Assembly: GCF_001189515.2 (NCBI RefSeq)
Contig: NZ_CP012069.2
Coordinates: 1,426,001 to 1,490,000 of the forward strand
DNA from: Olsenella sp. oral taxon 807
GTDB lineage: Bacteria; Actinomycetota; Coriobacteriia; Coriobacteriales; Atopobiaceae
Direction of reading: 5' to 3'
DNA length: 64,000 bases
Position numbers and translations under genes: made by a program. The notes beneath the pieces are model-generated. The model made no database searches and was not told the origin of the DNA. It was given only the letters and a program-made list of their open reading frames with translations. Shown here piece after piece: positions 8,658-17,155 of the stretch. Each line of letters opens with the position of its first letter. Position 1 is the stretch's first letter.

Positions 8658-9299
8658 CACTGCCACTTGGCCCTGAGCGTACCGTTTTGGTGCGCTCGAC
8701 GTCGAGTGGCAGTGTGGGCGGCGCTGCCCCGTGCGTTCACCATCGAGTGGCAGTGTGGGCGGCGCTGCCACTCGGCCCTGGGCGTGCAGTCCCGTGCGGG
8801 TGGCACTGCCACTCGGGCCCGAGCGTACCGTTTTGGTACGTTCAACGTCGAGTGGCAGTGTGAGTCGCACTGCCACTCGGGCCTGAGCGTGCAGTCCCGT
8901 GCGGGTGGCACTGCCACTTGGCCCTGGGCGTACCGTTTTGGTGCGCTCGACGTCGAGTGGCAGTGTGGGCGGCGCTGCCCCGTACGTTCACCACCAAGTG
9001 GCAGTGTGAGTCGCACTGCCACTCGGGCCTGGGCGTGCAGTCCCGTGCGGGCGGCACTGCCACTCGGGCCCGAGCGTACCGTTTTGGTACGTTCAACGTC
9101 GAGTGGCAGTGTGAGTCGCACTGCCACTCGGCCCTGGGCGTGCAGCCCCGTGCGGGCGGCACTGCCACTTGGCCCTGAGCGTACCGTTTTGGTGCGCTCG
9201 ACGTCGAGTGGCAGTGTGGGTGGCGCTGCCCCGTACGCTCGACGTCGAGTGACAGTGTGGGCGGCGCTACCCCGTGCGCTCGACGTCAAGCGGCAGCGC
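8658..9299. repeat. Palindromic repeat array 1, 3' of hflX
   Basis: About 13 tandem units. Five are near-complete palindromes of ~58 bp: CACTGCCACT(C/T)GG, then a GAGCGTACC/GGTACGTTC inner stem around a TTTT-containing loop, then CGAGTGGCAGTG. They alternate with half units such as GTGCAGTCCCGTGCGGG and GGCGGCGCTGCCCCGT. Units vary by single substitutions. The array ends 36 bases from the hflX stop. It resembles REP/BIME clusters of other bacteria in form; no spacers of unique sequence exist, so it is not CRISPR. Confidence 0.85.
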
Positions 9300-9335
9300 A
9301 TACATACGTCAGCTCGCGTTAAGCCCAGGCACCGC

Positions 9336-10646
9336 CTACTGAGGGTCCGCAGGCTCGCTCTCGTGGAGGTGAGGCTTAAACATAGCTGCCACCCGGACCG
9401 GCACCCTTGCGGTCACGAGAAGGCCCTCCGGCAAGTACTGCTCGTGCATGATCTGGCAGCGCTCATGGACCACCCTCTGCAGGAATCCCTCACGATAGGG
9501 AATGAGCGCCGTAAGGGTGGTGTCATCCTGCGCAGCCCTCTGGGCGATGCGATAGCGTAGCCCCTGCAAGCCCGTACCCTCGAGCGCGGAGATCAGGATG
9601 GCGTCAGGATGGGAGGTCGCAAGCGCAGAGTACGACGCCTCGTCCAAGAGGTCGCACTTGTTGTAGACGGCCACGAACGGTATGCCAGAGGCACCAATGC
9701 GATCCAGCACCTCATCCACAGCAACGAGCTGCTTTTCTCGGTTAGGGTCTGAGGCGTCCACCACTTTGAGGATGAGATCAGCCGCTCGTGCCTCGGCCAG
9801 CGTCGAGTTGAACGACTCCACGAGCGTGGTCGGGAGCTTCTGAATGAAACCAACCGTGTCCGTGATGGTAATCTTACGACCCGCCTCGAGCTCTAGGGTA
9901 CGCGTCGTGGGATCGAGCGTGGCAAAGAGCTCGTCCTTGACATAGACTCCAGCGCCGGTCAGCCGATTGAGCAGCATGGACTTGCCGGCATTGGTATAGC
10001 CGACAAGCGCCACGCGAAAGATGCCCGAGTCCCAACGAGCCTTACTTTGGACGGCTCGATGTTTGTCGAGCTCGGTAAGCTCCCTCTTGAGGGAAGAGAT
10101 CCTGTCACGGACGAGGCGGCGGTCGATCTCAAGCTGACTCTCGCCCTGACCAAACCTACCACCGATGCCGCCTCGGGCCTGCTCACTCACCAGATGCCCC
10201 CACATGCCCTTGAGCCTCGGTAGCAGGTACTGAAGCTGTGCGAGCTGCACCTGGAGCCGCCCCTCGTGCGTTTTCGCATGCCTGCCAAAGATGTCCAGGA
10301 TGAGCGCGGTCCTATCGATGACCTTCGTGGACCTGCCGATGATCCTCTCGAGGTTTCCCTGTTGCGAGGGGGTGAGCTCATCATCGAATATGACCACATC
10401 CGCCTCAAGCGAACAGGCGAGCCGAGCGAGTTCCTCGGCCTTGCCTCTGCCGATGAGAGTACGCGACTTCGGCCTGGAAAGCTGTTGCGTGACGGTCGAG
10501 ACGACCTCGGCGCCTGCGGTGTGGGCAAGCCGTCCCAGCTCTGCGAGCGACTCGCAAAGCGGCCACTCGGACCTCCCGAGCTCAATGCCAACCAATATCG
10601 CACGCTCGGCCTCAGGCATCGTGGACTGCGGCTGGGGCTTAGGCAT
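9336..10646 (-). CDS. hflX: Ribosome-associated GTPase HflX
   Basis: 436 residues. The N-terminal HflX domain includes the glycine-rich RGGIGGRFGQGE segment; the GTPase domain has G1 GYTNAGKS, G3 DTVGF and G4 NKCD. HflX binds the 50S subunit, splits stalled ribosomes under stress and can act as an RNA helicase. It overlaps miaA by 8 bases and is the last gene of the rny-to-hflX block. miaA-hflX adjacency is widely conserved. The 3' side runs into repeat array 1. Confidence 0.95.
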   Translation of the reverse strand: MPKPQPQSTMPEAERAILVGIELGRSEWPLCESLAELGRLAHTAGAEVVSTVTQQLSRPKSRTLIGRGKAEELARLACSLEADVVIFDDELTPSQQGNLERIIGRSTKVIDRTALILDIFGRHAKTHEGRLQVQLAQLQYLLPRLKGMWGHLVSEQARGGIGGRFGQGESQLEIDRRLVRDRISSLKRELTELDKHRAVQSKARWDSGIFRVALVGYTNAGKSMLLNRLTGAGVYVKDELFATLDPTTRTLELEAGRKITITDTVGFIQKLPTTLVESFNSTLAEARAADLILKVVDASDPNREKQLVAVDEVLDRIGASGIPFVAVYNKCDLLDEASYSALATSHPDAILISALEGTGLQGLRYRIAQRAAQDDTTLTALIPYREGFLQRVVHERCQIMHEQYLPEGLLVTARVPVRVAAMFKPHLHESEPADPQ

Positions 10647-11613
10647 CGAGCTGCACCGCCCTCTGAGCCCTCAGGTCTAAGACAACCCTGTGGGCGGCGT
10701 CCCTGACGCTCATGCGATCGAGGTCAAGGGTTTTTGCGCGACCATCCCTTTTGAGCCATGAGATCTGCCTCTTGGCGTAGCGGCGCGTGCGTGCCGCTAC
10801 GAGCTCCTGAGCCTCCCTTAGCGTCATATGGCCTTCGAGCGCCTCTGCCACCTCCTTGTAGCCTATGGCCTGACCGGCCGTGGATCCCAGAGAGAGGAGG
10901 CCGTCACTCAGAAGGCCGCGTACCTCGTCTACCAACCCCGACGCGAACATCCTCTCGACGCGGGCGTCTATACGTGCGTAGAGCCTCTCGCGTGCCATGG
11001 ACACGGCATAGATGGTCGTCTCATAGTGTGGGCGATGCCGCTTGAGACCCGCGTGCGTATCTGCGTAGGATGTCCCCTCATCCAAAAGCTCGAGGGCTCT
11101 CACGACGCGACGGGCGTTATGGGGATGTATGAGCGCGGCGCTTGTGGGATCCCGCTCCTCGAGCAGTCGGTGGAGGGCATCCGCGCCCTGCGCCTCGACC
11201 ATGGCCTCATAGCGCCTGCGCGCCTCGCCCGTTCGCTCGCCCCTAGGGAAGTCCATCTCGTCTATGACCGCGTCGAGGTACAGGCCAGTGCCTCCGCAGA
11301 GGACGGGGACCCTGCCTGCGGCCAAGAGACGGTCCACGCACGCTCGCGCGTCCCTCTGGAAGAGCCGTGCCGAGTACGCGTCGTTTGCATCGCAGACGTC
11401 AACCATGAGGACGGGTGCATGGCGCTCCCCCACCGGCATCTTTGCCGTGCCTATGTCCATGCGCCTATACAGCTGCATCGCGTCTATTGAGACGACGGAG
11501 CTGTCCAAGAGCTGGGCAACGCGGTCCGCAAGCGCGCTCTTGCCCGACGCGGTGGGCCCGACGATGGCTATGACGGGGCCGGTGGGATCCGTCAGGACTG
11601 TCTGCGCACTCAC
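10639..11613 (-). CDS. miaA: tRNA dimethylallyltransferase
   Basis: 324 residues. The P-loop IVGPTASGKSALA lies near residues 16-28, followed by DAMQLYRRMDIGTAK, the substrate-binding segment of IPP transferases. It adds a dimethylallyl group to N6 of A37 in tRNAs reading UNN codons; MiaB, encoded just upstream, then methylthiolates the same base. The genes overlap by 4 bases (miaB/miaA) and 8 bases (miaA/hflX), indicating a coupled operon. In many bacteria mutS and mutL lie between miaB and miaA; here there is no room for them. Confidence 0.95.
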   Translation of the reverse strand: MSAQTVLTDPTGPVIAIVGPTASGKSALADRVAQLLDSSVVSIDAMQLYRRMDIGTAKMPVGERHAPVLMVDVCDANDAYSARLFQRDARACVDRLLAAGRVPVLCGGTGLYLDAVIDEMDFPRGERTGEARRRYEAMVEAQGADALHRLLEERDPTSAALIHPHNARRVVRALELLDEGTSYADTHAGLKRHRPHYETTIYAVSMARERLYARIDARVERMFASGLVDEVRGLLSDGLLSLGSTAGQAIGYKEVAEALEGHMTLREAQELVAARTRRYAKRQISWLKRDGRAKTLDLDRMSVRDAAHRVVLDLRAQRAVQLDA

Positions 11614-12977
11614 CGCAGCTCGCCTTCCAGGGTTCCGCGCAAGAACCAGGGACGGGCTGCCGCAACCTTGACGGTGCAGAGCCTACCGACGAGCCCCTCT
11701 GGAGAGGCGCCCTTTGGCAGGTCGAAGAGGACCGTCTGGTTCTTAGGACTGTGACCCACCATGACCGTGGCGCTGCGCTTCGAGCTGCCCTCGACGAGCA
11801 CCTCGACACTCGCACCGAGCTCCGCCTGGTTAGAGACGAAGGCTTCCTCCTCCACAAGTCTTGCAAGCCGCTCGAAGCGTTCCTGAATGACCTCGTGGGG
11901 TGTGTTGTCCTCGATCTTGGCAGCGGGAGTGCCAGGGCGCCTCGAGTAGATGAAGGTATAGGCGAACGAGAAGCCCACCTCCCTCACGAGCGAGAGCGTA
12001 TCCTCGAAGTCCCGCTCCTCCTCACCGGGAAACCCCACGATGATGTCGGTCGAGAGCGCGATGCCGCTCACCGCCCTCTTGAGGCGACAGGCAAGATCGA
12101 GGTAGCCCTCCCGAGTGTAGCTACGCCTCATGGCCCTCAGAATGCGCGTCGAGCCGCTCTGGACGGCAAGGTGCAGGTGGGGCATTACGGCAGGCACCTC
12201 GGCCATCGCGGCCATGGTCTCGTCCGAGAGGTCCTTGGGATTTGACGAGGTGAAGCGTATGCGCCCGATACCCGTCTCCCCCACCTTACGCAAAAGCTCG
12301 GCGAAACGGGGCTTGCCGTAGAGGTCGCGCCCGTACGAGTTGACGTTCTGCCCGAGAAGCGTAACCTCCCGCACGCCATCGGCCACGAGCGTCTCGACCT
12401 CCGCGACGACGCGCTCCATCACGCGGCTCCGCTCGCGCCCGCGCACATACGGCACGATGCAGAAGGTGCAGAAGTTGTTACAGCCCGTCATGATGGGTAC
12501 CCAGGCATGGAACGCCCTGGCACGGCGGGATGGCAGGACACAGGAGAAGTCTCGTCCCTCCTCCTCAATATCCACAAGCACCCCATCCTCGCCGGAGCTG
12601 AGGCTGCCCACGAGCAGGGAGGGCAAAGACGAGAGGGCGCTCGTGCCAAAGATAACGTCCACATTGGGGATGCGCTCCTTGAGCCTGGCGCCGTCACGTT
12701 GGGCGATGCAGCCGCCCACAGCGACGAGTCTCCTTCCCGAGGGGGCCTGAGGCAGGCGTACGAGATTGGATGCCTCCCCGTAGAGGTGCGTGTCGGCCTT
12801 CTCGCGCACAGAGCAGGTCATGAACACGACGATGTCCGCCTGCGCCGGATCATCCACCATGTTGCAGCCACACGAGTCAAGCAGCCCGCACACGCGCTCC
12901 GAGTCGTGGAGGTTCATCTGACAGCCAAAGGTCCTGACGAAGTAGGTCCTGCCCACAAGGCCGTCAAGGCGCGCCAC
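11610..12977 (-). CDS. miaB: tRNA-2-methylthio-N6-dimethylallyladenosine synthase
   Basis: 455 residues. It has the N-terminal methylthiotransferase domain (RTYFVRTFGCQMN), the radical-SAM CxxxCxxC in GCNNFCTFCIVPYVRGRE, and a C-terminal TRAM domain. It methylthiolates i6A37 of tRNA using two 4Fe-4S clusters. The start is GTG at 12977, whose G is the last base of the spoVS TAG stop. It overlaps miaA by 4 bases. It is one of three methylthiotransferases in the window (with rimO and mtaB). Confidence 0.95.
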   Translation of the reverse strand: MARLDGLVGRTYFVRTFGCQMNLHDSERVCGLLDSCGCNMVDDPAQADIVVFMTCSVREKADTHLYGEASNLVRLPQAPSGRRLVAVGGCIAQRDGARLKERIPNVDVIFGTSALSSLPSLLVGSLSSGEDGVLVDIEEEGRDFSCVLPSRRARAFHAWVPIMTGCNNFCTFCIVPYVRGRERSRVMERVVAEVETLVADGVREVTLLGQNVNSYGRDLYGKPRFAELLRKVGETGIGRIRFTSSNPKDLSDETMAAMAEVPAVMPHLHLAVQSGSTRILRAMRRSYTREGYLDLACRLKRAVSGIALSTDIIVGFPGEEERDFEDTLSLVREVGFSFAYTFIYSRRPGTPAAKIEDNTPHEVIQERFERLARLVEEEAFVSNQAELGASVEVLVEGSSKRSATVMVGHSPKNQTVLFDLPKGASPEGLVGRLCTVKVAAARPWFLRGTLEGELR

Positions 12978-13327
12978 TATGCCTCCTGGCCAGGCTCGCC
13001 AGCTCGAGTCGGGTCACCCGTAACCTCCGAGGGGCTCAGCGCACCTGCGGCCCTACGGGAATCGAGCCTATGGACGTAGACGGCTATACGTATGGCTGTT
13101 CGCATCTCGCCCCCGATCTGGATGTCAGAGAACGTGGGAGCGCACGAGATGTCGACCCCCGTCGGTATCAGGAAGCCGCGTGCGATCGCTATCGCCTTGA
13201 TGGCCTGGTTGACCGCACCAGCACCTACAGACTGAAGGTTCACCGGCACACCGTCCTTCACCATGCCCGCGATAGCCCCAGCCACCGATGCCGGGGACGA
13301 CTTACTCGATACCTTGAGAAAATCCAT
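12977..13327 (-). CDS. spoVS: SpoVS-domain protein (stage V sporulation protein S)
   Basis: 116 residues. The first ~85 residues match SpoVS: MDFLKVSSKSSPASVAGAIA, then GAGAVNQAIKAIAIARGFLI, then a conserved GGEMRTAIRIAV. SpoVS is an Alba-like nucleic-acid-binding fold that affects sporulation in Bacillus but is widespread in non-sporulating bacteria. The ATG at 13327 is chosen because AGGAG lies six bases before it and SpoVS proteins begin there; an ATG at 13366 would add 13 residues. The tail past residue 90 (SRRAAGALSPSEVTG) is unique. It sits between rny and miaB as in clostridia, except for an inserted ATPase gene. Confidence 0.9.
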   Translation of the reverse strand: MDFLKVSSKSSPASVAGAIAGMVKDGVPVNLQSVGAGAVNQAIKAIAIARGFLIPTGVDISCAPTFSDIQIGGEMRTAIRIAVYVHRLDSRRAAGALSPSEVTGDPTRAGEPGQEA

Positions 13328-13426
13328 GTAGTGCTCCTGATGCATCATCGCCTCGTTTAAAGCCACAACTGCTTCCTTAGTCTTCAGTTAAGCCTAATCC
13401 ATTGACTATAGTAACGCAGTTTATCG

Positions 13427-14515
13427 TCAATCACCCTGCGAAACGTGAAAGGTGACAACAACCTTCTCGGACGTTGCCCTGACCGTGGGGGCATCGGAAA
13501 GTGTGAGATAATAGCGCTCTGCAAGGAATGCGAAGTCTCTCTCCATGATACGCGAGAAACGCTGGGCATCGTCACTCGAGACGCGCAGCCTCCTCTGCTC
13601 TCGCATGAGGTCGACCTCGCTGCGACGGGTTTTCCCATGCCCCCCACCCCTGCGCGAGAGCCTCGAGAACACGCTTCGCACGGGCCGGATCTGCCCAGAC
13701 AAAATCCTGTGGGCCGTGCGCTCGCTCATCTCGAGGCCGACCGAGCGCGCTGCAACAAGTAGCTCTGAGGCATCCGCCGCAACGGGTATGCGCTCGAGCA
13801 CCCCAAGCTCGTTTACGTCGTCAACGAAGAGCAGCTCGCTCGCGTCAAGATGCACTCGCGTCTGCTCGCGTATCGTGGCCACGATGTCGGCGGCAGATCC
13901 GAGCCAGACGTCAACGCGCCCCCTCTCGTCGAGCACGAACTCGGCGCAGCAACGTATGATGTTGTGGGGTCCGCGCACGATGGTGTGCCCGTCCTCCCCA
14001 TCCTCGCCCATGGTCGGCCAAGTTGACTGGTCTGTACGCTCTGCGAGGTTCCCCGTGTCAACGACCACGCGAATGGAGCTTCCCGCGCCTGGCGCGGATG
14101 CCATGACCTCGGCGCTGAGGGCATTCTCGCGTACCGAGAAGAGCGCCATACCCCTGCCGTGCACGCCCCACCTGTCCACGTGGACGCTGTCGAGCTTCGA
14201 GGTGACACGAGCGTCGAAGATGCGCTCCCGAAGCCCCTTGGGAATGCCACGACCGTCATCCAGCACGACGAGGGTGCGAACGTCGCCATCTTTCGACGTG
14301 GCCAGATAGACGTGGCGAGCACCCGCGTCGCGCGCGTTTCTCAGAAGCTCGATGACGGCATCCTCGACACAGCGGATGTCGTGACGGGCCTGTCTGCGTT
14401 CTGCCTCGGACACCCTGAGGCGCACGTAGCCCCCACCGAGGTCCTCCTCCACCCGAAGCGAGCGCTCCTGCCCCGCGGCGGATATGAAATCAACCAGCTC
14501 GGCTGCATCGGACAT
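13427..14515 (-). CDS. GHKL-type ATPase of unknown role
   Basis: 362 residues. The N-terminal ~170 form a GHKL (gyrase/Hsp90/histidine kinase/MutL) ATP-binding fold: N box ELLRNARDAGARHVY, G1 LDDGRGIPKG and G2 GVHGRGMALFSVREN. The rest has no recognised kinase, gyrase or MutL C-terminal domain; an arginine-rich stretch (SRLSRRGGGHGKTRR) may touch nucleic acid. It starts 15 bases after the rny stop and precedes spoVS, so it belongs to the RNase Y-SpoVS-MiaB operon. It is not MutL by length or C-terminus. Function unknown. Confidence 0.8.
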   Translation of the reverse strand: MSDAAELVDFISAAGQERSLRVEEDLGGGYVRLRVSEAERRQARHDIRCVEDAVIELLRNARDAGARHVYLATSKDGDVRTLVVLDDGRGIPKGLRERIFDARVTSKLDSVHVDRWGVHGRGMALFSVRENALSAEVMASAPGAGSSIRVVVDTGNLAERTDQSTWPTMGEDGEDGHTIVRGPHNIIRCCAEFVLDERGRVDVWLGSAADIVATIREQTRVHLDASELLFVDDVNELGVLERIPVAADASELLVAARSVGLEMSERTAHRILSGQIRPVRSVFSRLSRRGGGHGKTRRSEVDLMREQRRLRVSSDDAQRFSRIMERDFAFLAERYYLTLSDAPTVRATSEKVVVTFHVSQGD

Positions 14516-14530
14516 CTGGGGTCACCCACA

Positions 14531-16084
14531 CTACTTTGCGATGTCGACGGCGCGAGACTCGCGGATGACGACAACGCGCACCTGGCCGGGATACTGCATC
14601 TCGCTCTCGATCTGCCTGGCGATGTCATGGGCAAGGACTGTGGCCGCAGCATCGGATATCCTCTCGGGCTTGACCATGACGTGCAGCTCACGACCAGCCT
14701 GCATCGCATAGGTACGCTCAACGCCCTCGTGGGCGTTGGAGATCGCCTCGAGCTTCTCGAGGCGCTTGATATAGGCCTCGGCGCTCTCGCGGCGGGCACC
14801 TGGTCGGGCGGCCGAGATGGCGTCCGCGGCCTGCACCAGGACGTCGAGGACGGTGTTCGGCTCTATGTCGGCATGGTGCGCCTCGACAGCGTGGACGATC
14901 TCGGGCCTCTCTCCGTAGCGACGGCAGAGGTCGGCGCCTATGACGGCATGGGGACCCTCGACATCATGGTCGATGGCCTTGCCGATGTCGTGGAGCAAGC
15001 CCGCTCGCTTTGCTGGCGCCTCGTCGAGGCCAAGCTCGGAGGCCATCACGGCGCAGAGCGACGCGACCTGGATGGAGTGCTTGAGGACGTTCTGGCCGAA
15101 GGAGGTGCGGTAGCGTAGGCGTCCGAGAACCCGGATGATCTCGGGGTGCAGGTCATGGATGTTGCAGTCGAAGGCGGCCTGCTCGCCCGCCTCCTGGATG
15201 CGCTCGTTGACGAGGCCCTCAGCCTTTCTGTAGAGCTCCTCGATACGTGCAGGATGAATGCGACCGTCGGCGATGAGGTTCTCGAGGGCGACGCGCGCCG
15301 TCTCGCGGCGTACCGGATCGAAGCTCGAGAGCACGACGGTCTCAGGCGTGTCATCGATGACGAGGGAGACACCCGTCACCTGCTCGAAGGTACGGATGTT
15401 GCGACCCTCTCGACCAATGATGCGGCCCTTGAGGTCATCGGAGGGGATATGCACCGATGCGACGGTGATCTCGCTCGCCTGGTCTGATGCGCAGCGCTGT
15501 ATGGCCGTGGAGACGATCTCACGCGCGGTCTTGTCGGCCTGGACGCGCACACGCTGCTCGGACTCCCGCAGGATCTGGGCCTCCTCACGCACGGAGTCGG
15601 CACGAACCTTGTCGAGCAGTTCCCTATGCGCACCCTCCCTCGTGAGGGCGGAGATGCGCTCGAGCTCGCTCATCTGTCGCTGGTACAGGGAATCAACCTC
15701 GTTTTTCCTCTTGTCGAGCTGGCCTTGGAGGCTGGAGAGCTGATGCTCCTTGCGATCGAGCGCGTCATTGCGGCGATCGAGGGACTCCTCGCGCTGCATG
15801 ATGCGGTTCTCCATCGTCTGCAGCTCCTGCTTGCGCCTCTTGTCTTCCGAGTCGGACTTCTGCTTGAGTTGGAGAATCTCCTCGCGCGCCTCCACGAGCG
15901 CCGTCTTCTTCGCGGTCTCGGCGTCGCGCAGCGCATCGTCCTTAATGCGCTCGGCCTTGTCGCGAGCCTCGTCCACGGCGCTGTTTGCCTGTTGGACCTT
16001 CGTATTGGTAGAGCGCGACACAAAGAGGTACGACCCCGTCGCGCCCAGCGACAAACAGACGATGCCAACGATAATCCATTCCAT
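14531..16084 (-). CDS. rny: Ribonuclease Y
   Basis: 517 residues. An N-terminal membrane helix (MEWIIVGIVCLSLGATGSYL) is followed by a long coiled coil (about 30-200), a KH domain with GRIIGREGRNIRTFE, and an HD hydrolase domain with LLHDIGKAIDHD. RNase Y starts mRNA decay at the membrane in many Gram-positive bacteria. The ATG at 16084 has GAGGAG upstream and gives the standard N-terminus; the ATG at 16156 would add 24 unlikely residues. With RNase J and PNPase also in this window, most of the organism's main mRNA decay enzymes are encoded here. Confidence 0.95.
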   Translation of the reverse strand: MEWIIVGIVCLSLGATGSYLFVSRSTNTKVQQANSAVDEARDKAERIKDDALRDAETAKKTALVEAREEILQLKQKSDSEDKRRKQELQTMENRIMQREESLDRRNDALDRKEHQLSSLQGQLDKRKNEVDSLYQRQMSELERISALTREGAHRELLDKVRADSVREEAQILRESEQRVRVQADKTAREIVSTAIQRCASDQASEITVASVHIPSDDLKGRIIGREGRNIRTFEQVTGVSLVIDDTPETVVLSSFDPVRRETARVALENLIADGRIHPARIEELYRKAEGLVNERIQEAGEQAAFDCNIHDLHPEIIRVLGRLRYRTSFGQNVLKHSIQVASLCAVMASELGLDEAPAKRAGLLHDIGKAIDHDVEGPHAVIGADLCRRYGERPEIVHAVEAHHADIEPNTVLDVLVQAADAISAARPGARRESAEAYIKRLEKLEAISNAHEGVERTYAMQAGRELHVMVKPERISDAAATVLAHDIARQIESEMQYPGQVRVVVIRESRAVDIAK

Positions 16085-16450
16085 GTGCACTCTCCTCAGA
16101 TTGAGATTAATAGGCTCGTTCAGGAGACCGACGCACCGCGCATCGGAACCCGCCATCTGAGGCGCACTCTGAGCTGCATGTCAAAAGAACAACGAATCCG
16201 AAAGGCCTACAGAACAGATATGGTGATGCCAGCCGAGGGGACTGGCGAGAAGGCGACTCAAACAACAATTAGATCCTAAGGGGCTAGGCCCACCATGTCA
16301 ACTCAAGAGGCGCGAACGGGCGTTTCGAGTGTCCCGAGCGTCTCTCGAGCAGGTAGACATCCGTAAGATCCACCCCACCCACAACATCCCCGTGCGTCTT
16401 TCATCACACCACTGAAGGCTGCATAAGAGCCACCTCATGCCCGCCGCTTC
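16085..16450. other. Intergenic region between rny and recX
   Basis: About 365 bases with no gene. It must hold the rny promoter and the end of the recA-recX transcript. I see no strong hairpin with U-tract and no recognisable RNA gene. Confidence 0.5.
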
Positions 16451-17155
16451 CTAGATGACCCCCTCATCCCTGAGGCGGCTGGCTGCCATGCCGGCGGCGT
16501 GCAGGGCAAAGCCACGCGTGCAGAGAAAGCGCACGACCTTGGCGTAGGGATCCTTGCCCCCATGGCACCTGCCCCGCGCCACCTGGTAGGCCTGTTGGGC
16601 CTCACCTCCCTCGGGAAGGTAGGCATCGGGCCATCCCACAATGCATCGCGCGTCTATGCCACGTCGGGCAAGCGCCTGCTCCACCTTCGAGGGCCCCCAA
16701 CCCGCACAGAGCTTCGAGCGCATAAAGACGTCCGCGTAGCGTGCGTCATCCACAAGTCCTGCCTCCTGGAGACGACCAATGCCGTTCTCGATAACTTCGG
16801 GCCAGTAGCCGTCGGCAGCAAGCTTGTCCCTCAGCTCCTTTGAGCTGTAATCACGCCGCTCGAGAAGCCTCCTGACCCGCCTTGCGGCATGAGCCTCCTG
16901 AAGCTCCTGCAGGCTCAGGACAAGCTCTTTGGCGGACACAGGGCAAAGCCTGCCGTCCGCCTGTCTGCGCGCCACCTCCTTGCCGACGGAGATGGGCAGA
17001 CTCAGCTCATCCTCGCCCCCGTCCGAGAGCCTGAGCCTCACACGGGCCTGCGGCCTTCTCCTGCGGCAGGCGACTGCAGATGTGGCTTCCGTGCGCGAAG
17101 GGATGCTGATCGTCCAGCAGGGACTGCCCCCCGCTGAGTCAGCGCAGACAGCCAT
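16451..17155 (-). CDS. recX: RecX, regulator of RecA
   Basis: 234 residues. The RecX three-helix repeats are seen in the middle and C-terminus: RRVRRLLERRDYSSKELRDKL, then VIENGIGRLQEAGLVDDARYA, then a last repeat ending FALHAAGMAASRL. RecX binds RecA filaments and limits their growth. The N-terminal ~60 residues are poorly conserved. The start ATG shares one base with the recA stop (TGATG), so recA and recX are co-transcribed and coupled, and recX is probably under the same SOS promoter. Confidence 0.9.
   Translation of the reverse strand: MAVCADSAGGSPCWTISIPSRTEATSAVACRRRRPQARVRLRLSDGGEDELSLPISVGKEVARRQADGRLCPVSAKELVLSLQELQEAHAARRVRRLLERRDYSSKELRDKLAADGYWPEVIENGIGRLQEAGLVDDARYADVFMRSKLCAGWGPSKVEQALARRGIDARCIVGWPDAYLPEGGEAQQAYQVARGRCHGGKDPYAKVVRFLCTRGFALHAAGMAASRLRDEGVI

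Noticed and set aside
8658-9299. CRISPR array
   Set aside because: Units are palindromes joined directly with no unique spacers of constant size, and no cas gene is present.
8640-9560. Long open frames through repeat array 1
   Set aside because: They arise because the repeat unit keeps frame and lacks stops; the products are repeats of CHSTLNVP-like or GGTATRP-like peptides with no SD or domain.
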